DNA of 64,000 nt. It comes from Luteimonas abyssi. GTDB taxonomy: Bacteria; Pseudomonadota; Gammaproteobacteria; Xanthomonadales; Xanthomonadaceae. Under the pieces are notes generated by a model. The model had not been told where the DNA came from. It was given only the letters and a program-made list of their open reading frames with translations, and made no database searches. This document shows, piece after piece, positions 26,403 through 37,200 of the stretch. Numbering within the stretch: the first letter of the stretch is position 1; each line of letters opens with the position of its first letter. The DNA is taken from the NCBI RefSeq assembly GCF_001482195.1, contig NZ_KQ759763.1, positions 3,757,559-3,821,558 on the forward strand. The letters are read 5' to 3'. A program made the position numbers and the translations under genes.

Positions 26403-27197
26403 TCAGCTGCCCGGCATGAACAGCAGGATCAGCGCACCCAGCGCGATGCGGTAGATCGCGAAGCCGGTGAAGCGGTGCTGCTTGATGTAGCCCAGCAACC
26501 ATTTCACCACCAGAAAGCCGGTGATTGTCGCGGCGACGAAGGCCACCGCCACGTCGTCCCAGGCCTCGCCGCTCAGGCCGTCGTCGAGCCACAGTTCCAG
26601 AAACGCATAGCCGCTGGCCGCGAACATCGTGGGGATGCCGACCAGGAACGCGAATTCGGCCGCCGCCGAGCGCCGGCTCAGGCCCAGCAGCATCGCGATG
26701 AAGATCGTGGTCGCCGAGCGCGAGGTGCCGGGAAACACCCCGGCCAGCACCTGGGCCAGGCCCACGGCGATGGCGATGGTCCAGGTCACGTTGACGCCGT
26801 CGCCGCCCCGACGCTCGGCGAAGTGTTCGGCCAGCAGCATCCAGATGCCGCCCAGGATCAACGCCCAGGCGATGGGCGTCACCGCATCGGGCAGTTCCCA
26901 GCCGGCCAGGCGCACCGGAAGGCCGACCAGCGCGGTCACCAGAAAGGCCGCGACGATCTTCATCGCGTAATCGCGGTTGGCCGGCTCGTGCAGGCCGGTG
27001 CCCAACGCCCACAGGCGTTGCCGGAACACCAGCGTGATCGCCAGGATCGCACCGGCCTGGATGACGATGTTGAAGAAATCGGAGCGGGCGCCGAGCCAGT
27101 GCTGGGCGATCAGCAGATGGCCGGTGCTGGAGACCGGCAGGAATTCGGTGAGGCCTTCGATGATGCCCAGCAACAGGGCGGCAAGCAGATCGGACAT
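26403..27197 (-). CDS. uppP: Undecaprenyl-diphosphatase
   Basis: A 264-residue integral membrane phosphatase that regenerates undecaprenyl phosphate for cell-wall synthesis and confers some bacitracin tolerance. It shows the two family motifs, EGLTEFLPVSSTGH (residues 14-27) and PGTSRSATT (about 155-163), plus about eight hydrophobic segments. The gene is monocistronic and divergent from glnA. The shared interval to glnA is 255 bases and holds the nitrogen-control elements on the glnA side. Confidence 0.96.
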   Translation of the reverse strand: MSDLLAALLLGIIEGLTEFLPVSSTGHLLIAQHWLGARSDFFNIVIQAGAILAITLVFRQRLWALGTGLHEPANRDYAMKIVAAFLVTALVGLPVRLAGWELPDAVTPIAWALILGGIWMLLAEHFAERRGGDGVNVTWTIAIAVGLAQVLAGVFPGTSRSATTIFIAMLLGLSRRSAAAEFAFLVGIPTMFAASGYAFLELWLDDGLSGEAWDDVAVAFVAATITGFLVVKWLLGYIKQHRFTGFAIYRIALGALILLFMPGS

Positions 27198-27295
27198 GGA
27201 GGCAGAGGATGGCGACGCGGGGGAGCGCCAGCATACGCGAGGGGTTGCGCGCGTTCAGGGCCGTCGTCGCAGTTGTCGCGTCCACCTGAACCGGA

Positions 27296-27343
27296 CGCAC
27301 CAGTGCTGTGCATGCACCGATCTGGATGCACTTTATTGGTGCA
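27296..27343 (+). promoter_or_regulatory. Two NtrC-type enhancer sites upstream of glnA
   Basis: Two dyads share the NtrC-site form TGCAC-N7-GTGCA. They are CGCACCAGTGCTGTGCA at 27296-27312 (one mismatch) and TGCACTTTATTGGTGCA at 27327-27343 (perfect). Their centres are 31 bases apart, about three helical turns, and about 117 and 86 bases before the expected start of the sigma-54 promoter. The arrangement resembles the enterobacterial glnA enhancer. NtrC itself is encoded at 48267. Confidence 0.85.
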
Positions 27344-27394
27344 TTCCAGTCTAGGGAAAGAAAAAAATATTATCTGAATCAGGTACTTATGATT

Positions 27395-27411
27395 TGGCAC
27401 GAGATGTGCTT
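27395..27411 (+). promoter_or_regulatory. Sigma-54 promoter of glnA
   Basis: TGGCAC at 27395-27400 and TGCTT at 27407-27411 place the GG (27396-27397) and GC (27408-27409) exactly ten bases apart, as in -24/-12 promoters. Transcription should start near 27420, leaving a leader of about 32 bases with GGAG at 27439-27442 before the glnA ATG. Confidence 0.85.
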
Positions 27412-27452
27412 GGGAGTGGGTACTTCTTTCCAATCCCCGGAGCCGTTCCCCG

Positions 27453-28862
27453 ATGTCCATCGACAACGTCGAAAAGCTGATCAAGGACCACAAGGTCGAG
27501 TTCGTCGACCTGCGCTTCGCCGACATGCGCGGCGTGCAGCACCACGTGACCTATCCCAAGTCCATCGTCGAGCCCGGCCTGTTCGAGGACGGCAAGATGT
27601 TCGACGGCTCCTCAATCCCGGGCTGGAAGGGCATCAACGAATCCGACATGGTCCTGCTGCCCGACCCGTCGACCGCCTACATCGACCCGTTCACCGCCGA
27701 CCCGACCCTGATCCTGGTCTGCGACGTGCTCGACCCGTCGACCATGCAGTCCTATTCGCGCGACCCGCGCGGCGTGGCCAAGCGCGCCGAGGCCTACCTG
27801 AAGTCGTCGGGCATCGCCGACCAGGCGTTCTTCGGCCCCGAGCCCGAGTTCTTCGTGTTCGATTCGGTGCGCTACGCCAACGAGATGGGCCACACCTTCT
27901 TCCACGTCGATTCCGAGGAAGCCCACTGGAACTCCGGCAAGGAGTACGAGGGCGGCAACAGTGGCTACCGGCCCGGCATCAAGGGCGGCTACTTCCCGGT
28001 CGCACCGCTGGATTCGCTGCACGACCTGCGCGCCGAGATGTGCAAGACACTCGAGGAGATCGGCATCGAGGTGGAAGTGCACCATCACGAGGTCTCCAAC
28101 GCCGGCCAGTGCGAGATCGGTACCAAGTTCAACTCGCTGGTCAAGAAGGCCGACGAGCTGCTGGCGATGAAGTACGTCATCAAGAATGTCGCCTTCCGCA
28201 ACGGCAAGACCGCGACCTTCATGCCCAAGCCCATCGTCGGCGACAACGGCAGCGGCATGCACGTGCACCAGAGCCTGGCCAAGGGCGGCACCAATCTGTT
28301 CACCGGCGACGGCTACGGCGGCCTCAGCCAGACCGCGCTGTGGTACATCGGTGGCGTGTTCAAGCACGCGCGTGCGATCAACGCGTTCTCCAACGCGGGC
28401 ACCAACAGCTACAAGCGCCTGGTGCCGGGCTTCGAGGCGCCGGTGATGCTGGCCTATTCGGCGCGTAACCGCTCGGCGTCGTGCCGCATCCCGTACGTGT
28501 CCAACCCGAAGGCGCGCCGCATCGAGATGCGCTTCCCCGACCCGATCCAGTCCGGCTACCTCACGTTCGCCGCGCTGATGATGGCCGGCCTCGACGGCAT
28601 CAAGAACCAGATCGATCCGGGCGGCCCGAGCGACAAGGATCTCTACGACCTGCCGCCGGAAGAGGAGAAGGGCATTCCGAAGGTCGCCCACTCGCTCGAC
28701 CAGGCGCTCGAGGCGCTGGATGCCGACCGCGAGTTCCTGACCGCCGGTGGCGTGTTCACCGACGACTTCATCGACGGCTACATCGACCTGAAGATGCAGG
28801 AAGTCACCAAGTTCCGTGCGGCCACCCATCCGCTCGAGTACCAGCTGTACTACGCCGTCTGA
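27453..28862 (+). CDS. glnA: Glutamine synthetase type I
   Basis: This 469-residue enzyme joins ammonia to glutamate with ATP; it is a cytoplasmic dodecamer. Visible marks include [25 protein letters not shown], the GSGMHVHQS active-site histidine loop, [14 protein letters not shown], and [16 protein letters not shown], near the C-terminal catalytic arginine. The adenylylation site is Tyr 398 in DLYDLPPEE, so activity should be controlled by GlnE. Expression is expected from the sigma-54 promoter at 27395 under NtrC. The porin, glnK and amtB genes follow on the same strand. Length and sequence are fully typical. Confidence 0.98.
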   Translation: MSIDNVEKLIKDHKVEFVDLRFADMRGVQHHVTYPKSIVEPGLFEDGKMFDGSSIPGWKGINESDMVLLPDPSTAYIDPFTADPTLILVCDVLDPSTMQSYSRDPRGVAKRAEAYLKSSGIADQAFFGPEPEFFVFDSVRYANEMGHTFFHVDSEEAHWNSGKEYEGGNSGYRPGIKGGYFPVAPLDSLHDLRAEMCKTLEEIGIEVEVHHHEVSNAGQCEIGTKFNSLVKKADELLAMKYVIKNVAFRNGKTATFMPKPIVGDNGSGMHVHQSLAKGGTNLFTGDGYGGLSQTALWYIGGVFKHARAINAFSNAGTNSYKRLVPGFEAPVMLAYSARNRSASCRIPYVSNPKARRIEMRFPDPIQSGYLTFAALMMAGLDGIKNQIDPGGPSDKDLYDLPPEEEKGIPKVAHSLDQALEALDADREFLTAGGVFTDDFIDGYIDLKMQEVTKFRAATHPLEYQLYYAV

Positions 28863-28914
28863 TCCGGGGGAACACGGGTCGCGCCGGGGGCGCGGCCCGT
28901 GCGGACTGCAGGTT

Positions 28915-28949
28915 CGTGGCGCCGGCGCTCATCGGGCGCCGGCGCCACG
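28915..28949 (+). terminator. 14-bp perfect hairpin downstream of glnA
   Basis: The stem 28915-28928 pairs perfectly with 28936-28949 around the loop TCATCGG. No U-tract follows, so it is either a factor-dependent or partial terminator, or a processing signal, separating glnA from the porin-glnK-amtB genes. Confidence 0.6.
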
Positions 28950-29101
28950 GGACTGCGCGGAAGACTTGATCGACGACGGGGGCGTCGTGTTGATGTAAGG
29001 CAACGCAGGTGAGGTATCGCGGGACAGAGGCGGTCAGCCCACCCGCGCGCGGCAATCAGGCAATGACCGGGGAGGGTTCCCAATCACGAGGAGCCTGCGT
29101 C

Positions 29102-30182
<1,081 letters not shown>

Positions 30183-30204
30183 ACCCCACAGGAGTCCACA
30201 CCCC

Positions 30205-31566
30205 ATGAGCCTTTCGATCTTCCGACATGCCCCGGCCAGGGCATGGCCTGTCGCGGCCGCGGCGCTGATGGCGTTGCTGGCGTCCGGCACCGCGCTCGCG
30301 CAGGACGCCGCCGTTGCCGAAGTCGCCGAGCTTGTCGAGTCCGCCGCGCCCGCGTTCGACAGCGGCAACGTCGCCTGGATGCTGACCTCCACGCTCCTCG
30401 TGCTGCTGATGGTGGTGCCCGGCCTGGCGCTGTTCTACGGCGGCATGGTCCGGGCGAAGAACGTGCTGTCGGTGCTGATGCAGGTCCTGGTGGTGTTCTC
30501 GGTGGTGATCCTCGTCTGGATCGCCTACGGCTACAGCGCCGCCTTCACCGAGGGCAACGCGTTCTTCGGCTCGTTCACCGAGAAGGCGTTCCTGCGCGGC
30601 ATCACGGCGGACACCGACGCCGACGGCCTGCCGGAATTCCTGTTCATCGTGTTCCAGTCCACGTTCGCCGGTATCACCACCGCCCTGGTGGTCGGTTCGT
30701 TCGCCGAACGCATCAAGTTCACCGCGGTGCTGCTGTTCTCGGCGATCTGGGTGACGTTCGCCTACCTGCCGATGGTGCACATGGTGTGGAGCGGCGACGA
30801 CGGCTTTCTCGCCCATCGCGGCGTGCTCGACTTCGCCGGCGGCACGGTGGTGCACATCAACGCCGGCATCGCCGGCCTGGTGGGCGCGTACATCCTCGGC
30901 AAGCGCCTGGGCTTCGGCAAGGAAGCGCTGAAGCCGCACAGCGTGCCGTTCACCTTCATCGGCGCGGCGTTGCTGTGGGTGGGCTGGTTCGGCTTCAACG
31001 CAGGCTCGGCGGTGGCCGCCGACCAGATCGCCTCGCTGGCGATGCTCAACACCATGGTCGCCACGGCCGCGGGCGTGGTGGCGTGGAGCCTGGTCGAGGC
31101 GATCGCCAAGGGGCGTCCGTCGGCGCTCGGTGCGGCCTCGGGCGCGATCGCCGGCCTGGTCGGCATCACCCCGGCGGCAGGCACCGTCGGCCCGATCGGC
31201 GCGCTGGTGATCGGCCTGGCGGCCGGTGCCCTGTGCGTCTGGGGCGTCAACGGCCTCAAGCGCCTGCTCAAGGTGGACGACACCGCCGACGTGTTCGGCG
31301 TGCATGCGGTCGGTGGCATCGTCGGCGCCATCCTCACCGGTGTGTTCAGCGCGGAGTCGCTGGGCGGCACCGAGGCGGATCTCGCGATCGGCGCCCAGGT
31401 CTGGGCGCAGACCTTCAGCGTGCTGTTCACCATCGTCTGGTGCGCGCTGGTGACCGCGGCGGCGATGTTGCTGGTCAAGGCGGTCGTCGGCCTGCGCGTG
31501 AGCGAGGAAGACGAGCGCCAGGGTCTGGACATCGTCTCCCACGGCGAGCGCGCCTACGAGAGCTGA
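30205..31566 (+). CDS. amtB: Ammonium transporter
   Basis: A 453-residue inner-membrane channel for ammonium. A cleavable signal sequence (ALMALLASGTALAQ) precedes the 11-helix core beginning at NVAWMLTSTLLVLLM. Conserved elements are GLALFYGGMVRAKN, the periplasmic recruitment region near YLPMVHMVW, and the pore twin-histidine helices DFAGGTVVHINAGIAGLVGA (first His) and VFGVHAVGGIVGAILTGVF (second His). It follows glnK directly and is closed by a strong terminator at 31605. Confidence 0.97.
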   Translation: MSLSIFRHAPARAWPVAAAALMALLASGTALAQDAAVAEVAELVESAAPAFDSGNVAWMLTSTLLVLLMVVPGLALFYGGMVRAKNVLSVLMQVLVVFSVVILVWIAYGYSAAFTEGNAFFGSFTEKAFLRGITADTDADGLPEFLFIVFQSTFAGITTALVVGSFAERIKFTAVLLFSAIWVTFAYLPMVHMVWSGDDGFLAHRGVLDFAGGTVVHINAGIAGLVGAYILGKRLGFGKEALKPHSVPFTFIGAALLWVGWFGFNAGSAVAADQIASLAMLNTMVATAAGVVAWSLVEAIAKGRPSALGAASGAIAGLVGITPAAGTVGPIGALVIGLAAGALCVWGVNGLKRLLKVDDTADVFGVHAVGGIVGAILTGVFSAESLGGTEADLAIGAQVWAQTFSVLFTIVWCALVTAAAMLLVKAVVGLRVSEEDERQGLDIVSHGERAYES

Positions 31567-31604
31567 TCGAACGAACGCATCACCACCTCCCCCACGAGGT
31601 GTCG

Positions 31605-31635
31605 GCGGCGGCATGCGAATGCCGCCGCTTTTTTT
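31605..31635 (+). terminator. Intrinsic terminator of the glnK-amtB unit
   Basis: The 10-bp stem GCGGCGGCAT (31605-31614) pairs with ATGCCGCCGC (31619-31628) around a GCGA tetraloop and is followed by seven T residues (31629-31635). This is a textbook rho-independent terminator 39 bases after the amtB stop. Confidence 0.95.
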
Positions 31636-31755
31636 GGCATGCCGTGGCCGATGCCCTTCTCGAAGGGCGGATGAGGGCTGCCCGGCCATGATCCTCGGCA
31701 GGACGCCCGCATTTGCGGTATACCCGGAGACCGCCGATACCTTCGAGGCCCTGCG

Positions 31756-32487
31756 TTGCTCCGCAAACCGCTGATCGCCCTCGCCTGCACCGTGCTGCTG
31801 GCCGCCTGCGCCCACGTCCCCGAGCGCAACCCCATGGCCACCTGGGTGCCGTCCGACAATCACGATGCCCGCCGCCCCACCGTCATCGTGCTGCACTACA
31901 CCGAGCAGGACTCGGTGGAGCAGAGCCTGCGCACCCTGCGCACCCGCAACAGCGGCGGCCGGGTCAGCTCGCACTACCTGATCGGCGCCGACGGCCGCAT
32001 CTACCAGCTCGTCGCCGACAGCGAGCGTGCCTGGCACGCCGGTGCCGGCCGCTGGGGCCAGATCACCGATCTCAACTCCGCCTCGATCGGCATCGAACTC
32101 GACAACAACGGTCGCACCCCCTTCGCGCAGCCGCAGATCGACAGCCTGATCCGCCTGCTCGACGACCTCACCGCCCGCCTGCGCATCCCCCGCACCCAGA
32201 TCATCGGCCATTCGGACCTCGCGCCCGGCCGCAAGATCGACCCCGGCCCGCTGTTCCCCTGGCGGCAACTGGCCGAGGCCGGCTTCGGCATCTGGCCCGC
32301 CGCCGACACCCCGCCCCCGCCCCCGGGCTTCGACCCCATGCAGGCCCTGCGCGTGATCGGCTACCCGACCGACAACCCCCAGGCCGCCATCCGTTCATAC
32401 CGCATGCGCTTCCGCGGCGACGACCGCCCGGAGCTCGACGCCGAGGACCTGCGGATCCTGCATGCGCTGACCGTGTTGCGGGATTGA
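31756..32487 (+). CDS. amiD: N-acetylmuramoyl-L-alanine amidase, AmiD-like lipoprotein
   Basis: A 243-residue amidase_2-family enzyme that cuts the amide between muramic acid and the stem peptide. It begins at a TTG preceded by GAGG at a good distance, which gives a lipoprotein signal with lipobox LLAAC. Zinc ligands and catalytic residues are seen in VIVLHYTEQ, RAWHAGAGRWG and IIGHSDLAPGRKIDPGPLFPW. A Pro-rich hinge and a small peptidoglycan-binding-like tail (QALRVIGYPTDN ... LRILHALTVL) follow. Location at the outer membrane is expected. It belongs to wall recycling or remodelling rather than to the neighbouring nitrogen genes. Confidence 0.9.
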   Translation: MLRKPLIALACTVLLAACAHVPERNPMATWVPSDNHDARRPTVIVLHYTEQDSVEQSLRTLRTRNSGGRVSSHYLIGADGRIYQLVADSERAWHAGAGRWGQITDLNSASIGIELDNNGRTPFAQPQIDSLIRLLDDLTARLRIPRTQIIGHSDLAPGRKIDPGPLFPWRQLAEAGFGIWPAADTPPPPPGFDPMQALRVIGYPTDNPQAAIRSYRMRFRGDDRPELDAEDLRILHALTVLRD

Positions 32488-32615
32488 CCGACAGCGGCTG
32501 CCCCGCGGACGGTGAATGCGAGCGGAAAAACATTCTCAGGCGGCCCATGGAGTGCTAACGTCGCGCGGCAGTCGCCGGATCGACACCTTTTCACGCCTCG
32601 CTAGGGAACAGCATC

Positions 32616-33098
32616 ATGGCTCACCGTGCCGCTTCATTCTTTTTTATGACCTGCTTCGCTGCGCTCGCGGCGGGTTGCCAACCTGGCGCGTCGAGCGTCG
32701 AGTCCGGGCCGGCCGGTGTGGAGGCGGCCCAGGCGGGCGTACTGGATGTCAAGGAAATCCTGGTGCGGCCAGCGGATGCGGCTGGCGAGTTCGAGCCGCT
32801 TCATCCCGGAGACGATGTCGAAGTCGCACTTCGATTGGCGAATCCATCCGAAGGCGAGATACGGGTCAAGGTGATCGCGTTGGCGGATGGAGAAGAAGTG
32901 GCGCAGGGCGCGCTCGACGCCGCGGAGGCCGACGAAGGGCGCCTCGTGCTGCGCTTGAAGTCACATGGCGATTGGCAGATCGGCCGCTATCTGGTCGAGG
33001 TGACCGGGGTCGAGGGTCTGCTGGGGCATCAGGAGTTCGATGTCCATCCGACCGAGGTCGTTGTTCCACACGATGAAGCGGCCGCGAGCGAAGGCTAG
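32616..33098 (+). CDS. Lipoprotein of unknown function
   Basis: A 160-residue lipoprotein (MAHRAASFFFMTCFAALAAGC, lipobox AAGC) with a beta-rich mature part (EVALRLANPSEGEIRVKVIALADGEEV, in two strands; GDWQIGRYLVEVTG) resembling an immunoglobulin-like or DUF-type envelope domain. GC content is lower than in neighbours. It is convergent with the di-haem peroxidase gene. I do not recognise a family. Confidence 0.7.
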   Translation: MAHRAASFFFMTCFAALAAGCQPGASSVESGPAGVEAAQAGVLDVKEILVRPADAAGEFEPLHPGDDVEVALRLANPSEGEIRVKVIALADGEEVAQGALDAAEADEGRLVLRLKSHGDWQIGRYLVEVTGVEGLLGHQEFDVHPTEVVVPHDEAAASEG

Positions 33099-33114
33099 CG
33101 TTCTCTGCCGCTGA

Positions 33115-33136
33115 GCTCACTCGATGTCGAGTGAGC
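33115..33136. terminator. Bidirectional hairpin between convergent genes
   Basis: GCTCACTCGA (33115-33124) and TCGAGTGAGC (33127-33136) form a perfect 10-bp stem with a 2-base spacer. It overlaps the last codons of the peroxidase gene and follows the lipoprotein stop. No T-tract is present. Confidence 0.5.
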
Positions 33137-34124
33137 GTAGGAATGCGGCAAGCTGCCGTTGCTCCACCGCGGTGAGCTGGATCGGGCGACCGCGTGCGAT
33201 TCCGCGATAGTAGAGCTCGCGTTCGATCGCATCCTCCAGCGTCTCGATGCTGCCATCGTGCATATATGGTGCGGTATTGCCGATGTTGCGCAATGTCGGT
33301 GTTCGAAACGCACCGATATCAACGGCTCGGCGTGTCGCCGCATACCGCCCGAGCTCGGCAACGTCCGGGTCTTCCAGAATCAGATGGCCGATGGGCGTTC
33401 CGGTCCGTGTAATGCGTTCGGTTAGGGGCGCGATTTGGCCCGCCACGCGTTCGAAACCGATCCCTGTATGGTGAAAGCGATTGTCGGTCGAAGGCCCTCG
33501 CTCCGCATCGGTCACGTGGCAACTACTGCATTCAGCCTTCCCTTCGAACAGGGCCAGTCCGGCGATCTCATCCTCGGATAGCAAGGACAAGTTCCGGGTG
33601 TGTAGTGCGCGCTCGTAACGTGTTTCCCCGCGTTCCAGCGTATCCAAGAATGCCACCAGTGCCTGGGCGACATCGTCATGGTCGGGCGTGCCATGACCGA
33701 ACGCCGCTTTGAAGCGGCGGCTGTGTCCCGGATCGGCACGAATCGTATCGAGCACGGGCTGCATATCGCCGTGGCCGAGCTCGCGGGGATTGGTGAATGC
33801 CTGCAGCACCACCTTCGGAAGATCGTGTTCACGACCATCCCAGAAGAAACTGTCGAACGCACCGAGGTCGAGCAGGCTGGGCGCATTGCGGGCGCCCTCC
33901 AGTCCGTCGACGCCGACCGATACACGGCGGCCATCAGCAAACGCTTGGTCGGGACTGTGACAGCTTGCGCAGCTGGTGGCGCCATCCGTGCCCAGACGCG
34001 GATCCGAAAACAGCGCAGCGCCCGCCTCGGCTCTTGCGCTGTGCTTTGCATCCGCCGATTCGTCATGGGAATCGGAACAAGCCGCCAGCATTGCGGTGGC
34101 GATTAAAATCAAATGGATACGCAT
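33117..34124 (-). CDS. Di-haem cytochrome c peroxidase/MauG-family lipoprotein
   Basis: A 335-residue protein with two CxxCH haem-attachment sites, CASCH (about residue 52) and CSSCH (about 198), and the family landmarks NAPSLLDLGAFDSFFWDGRE, RTPTLRNIGNTAPYMHDGSI and TLEDAIE. A lipobox (MLAACS) suggests anchoring, whereas most bacterial cytochrome c peroxidases are soluble periplasmic proteins. It should reduce hydrogen peroxide or modify a partner oxidatively, with electrons from small cytochromes or azurin. It is divergent from the repeat protein at 34265, from which it is separated by 140 bases. Confidence 0.92.
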   Translation of the reverse strand: MRIHLILIATAMLAACSDSHDESADAKHSARAEAGAALFSDPRLGTDGATSCASCHSPDQAFADGRRVSVGVDGLEGARNAPSLLDLGAFDSFFWDGREHDLPKVVLQAFTNPRELGHGDMQPVLDTIRADPGHSRRFKAAFGHGTPDHDDVAQALVAFLDTLERGETRYERALHTRNLSLLSEDEIAGLALFEGKAECSSCHVTDAERGPSTDNRFHHTGIGFERVAGQIAPLTERITRTGTPIGHLILEDPDVAELGRYAATRRAVDIGAFRTPTLRNIGNTAPYMHDGSIETLEDAIERELYYRGIARGRPIQLTAVEQRQLAAFLRSLDIE

Positions 34125-34162
34125 CCTTGCGTGGAGTCTCCAGTCCTGGATTCAGATTTTTC

Positions 34163-34191
34163 TTGACGCCTTAATGCGCGAAGCGTAAGAC
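34163..34191 (+). promoter_or_regulatory. Likely sigma-70 promoter of the repeat-protein gene
   Basis: TTGACG (34163-34168) and TAAGAC (34186-34191) are separated by 17 bases. The -35 box is strong and the -10 weak. It lies about 70 bases before the giant gene's ATG at 34265, with GAGGAGAG at 34253-34260 as ribosome-binding site. Confidence 0.55.
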
Positions 34192-34264
34192 ATGCGCAGG
34201 GGCGTGCGCTACCGCAGCGCACGAACATTTCAGCAGGACGCTGCCTGGGCTCGAGGAGAGCGAC

Positions 34265-37200
34265 ATGGATGTGATCGACCGTGGGTGGCATCGCCCGCGC
34301 GTGACCGGATGGTGCCGGGTGGTCATCGGCGCGGGTGTCCGGAGATTCTCCGCATGGGCCGCGGTGACGCTGTGCATCCTCGTGCTTGCCGCGCTCGCCG
34401 GTCGGGCTCTGGCCACGTCGTATGTCTACGATGCCAACGGTCGACTCGTGGTCGTGACCAACGATGCGGGAGAGTCGGCGCGTTATGTCTACGACGCGAT
34501 GGGCAACCTGCTGCGCGTCGAGCGCCTGGGTGAAGGCGATCTCGCGATCTTCGCGTTCACCCCTGGCCGTGGAGCACCGGGTGTGCGCGTGCGCATCCAG
34601 GGCCACGGCTTTGCGAGCATCGCCGCACAGAACGCGCTGACCTTCAACGGTGTGCCCGCGGTGGTTGAGTCCGCCAGCACGGGCGAGCTGATCGCGGTGG
34701 TTCCGGTGGGTGCGACCACCGGGCCGGTGCGTGTGGATGTCGATGCGGCGAGCGCCAGCAGCACGACAGCGTTCGTCGTGGATCCGGCGTCCCGACCACC
34801 GGTCATCCAGTCGGTGTCGCCGCTGATCGGTACTCCCGGCACGCCGATCACGGTGTTGGGTCAGCACTTGTCCCCGGTCACCGGACAGACATCGGCCCGC
34901 CTCAATCTGCGCCCTGCTCCACTCAGCTTGGTTCAAGACAGCACGGTGGTCTTCGCGATCCCGTCGTCGACCGGAAGCGGCAAGGTGTTCGTACAGACGC
35001 CGTTCGGCATCGCGACGAGCGCGCAAGACGTGTTGGTCGTTCCGCCGGGGACCAACGCCGCCACCGTCACCGAATCCAAGCGCGTTCATCTGGACGGAGC
35101 GATCGAGGCGTTCGGCGTCGCAGCCACAGGAGATTCTTCGGCGGCCTTGTTCGACGGCGCGTTGGGCGACTACGTGAACGCGCAATTCTTCAGCTTGACG
35201 GGAAATGTTGCCTACACCCTGTTCGATCCCGTGAACCGGCCGATCGCCAGCGGGACCGTCACCGTCGCCAGCCCGACGCTGCTGATGCCCCGATTGCCGG
35301 CGACTGGCACCTATTTGCTCCTGATGCGTCCAGCCACGGGACCGGCGGCATGGTCAGTGCGGTTGCAGCGGGCGCCGATCGTGCATGCCGAGGCCGAGCC
35401 ACTGGTGACGCAGACGGAGCCTGGCCAAAGTGTGCGATTGGCTTTGCCGGTCGAGGCAGGCCAGCACCTGGGTATCGGCCTTGCCGATCTGGGTGTCTCA
35501 AGCGGCACCTATGTGCGCGTGAGTCTGTCGCGTCCCGACGGTACGGTGTCGATCAGTTCGACGATGTGTTACCAGAGCGGCGGCGGTTGTGGATTCAATC
35601 TGTCGCCCGTCCAGAGTGGGTACTACAGCATCACGGTGACGCCGCAGAGCGGTAGTCAGACGATGTCGTTCAAGACCACGGTGTCGGCGGACGTGTCCGG
35701 CGTGCTGGAACGCGACGAGCCGCAGGCAGTGCAGTTGCCACGCCGCGGCCAGAACGGCAGGTTCACCTTCGACGCGCAGGCCGGCGAGACATTGGCGCTG
35801 CAGGTTGCCGCGCAGACGACGGTTCCTGTCGGCAAGCAGGCGTACTACCGCGTCTATCGGCCAGATGGCACCCAGCTTGCGGTGACCAACACAGCGACAT
35901 CGGCGACGCTGAACCTGCCGCAGTTGCCGGAGACCGGTACGTATGTGGTACTCGTTGACCCGTATGACGGTGCTTCCTTGGAGGCAGGCGTGGTCCTGAG
36001 CAGCGGCAGGGCCGGCGGGGAGGAGGTCGACGGCGCGCATGGCGAACACGCGCTGGACATTCCTGGCCAGAATCTCTACCTGACCTTCCATGCGACGCAG
36101 GGTCAGCGTCTGGGCCTGGGTATCAGCGACCTGGTCGTGTCCAGTGGTTCCTACGTCGGTGTACGGGTGCTGCGGCCGGACGGTAGCCAACAATCGTCGG
36201 CGAACTGCTCGCAGAGCAACGGGGGTTGCGGCTTCAATCTGTCGATCGGCACGACGGGCACGTACGCGGTGGTTATAACGCCGCAAAGCGCGACGCAGAT
36301 GTCGAGCTTCAGGACCACATTGTCGACGGACTTGGTGGGAGCCCTTCCGCGTAACGCAGCGCAAGCGGTGGCATTGCCGCGCCGGGGCCAGAATGCACGT
36401 CTGAGGTTTGCGGCGACCGCTGGCGAAACGCTGGCACTTCGTGTCTCGGGGCAGACGGCGGTCCCTGTGGGCTGGCAGGCCTATTACACCGTGTTCCGGC
36501 CGGACGGTACCCAGCTGGCGAGCACAAACACGGCAACTGCCACGACGCTGAACATGCCCAACCTTCCGGAAACGGGTGAGTACACCGTGCTGGTGGACCC
36601 TTACCATGGTGCGACGCTGGCTTCGCAGGTGCTGCTGGCCAGCGGCACGACAGGCGACGGTGAAGTGGGTGGCGACCCTGCCCAGTACGACACCACGGTG
36701 CCGGGTCAGACGGTCTACACCACCTTCTCTGCGCAGGAAGGACAGCGGTTGGGTCTGGGTATCAGTGACCTGGCAGTCTCGACAGGGTCGTACGTCACCG
36801 TGCGGGTGAATCGTCCGGACGGTACGGCGCTGGTGAACTCGACGACGTGTTCGCAAAGCAGTGGCGGATGCGGGTTCAATCTTTCGGCAAACCAAACAGG
36901 CGTCTACAGCCTCACCGTGACGCCACAGACTACCGCACAGACGATGTCGTTCAGGACGACGCTGTCGGTGGATATGGTCGGGACGCTGGAACGCGACGTA
37001 CCGCAGACGTTGGCGTTGCCACGGCGCGGCCAGAACGCACGGCTGTGGTTCGACGCGACGGCAGGAGAGACGTTGACACTACGGGTGTCGGATCAGACGA
37101 CGACCCCGGCAGGCAAGCAATCCTACTACCGCATCTATCGTCCGGATGGGACGCAACTGGCCACCTCGAACACCGCGACCGGTGCCGTGTTCAACTTTCC

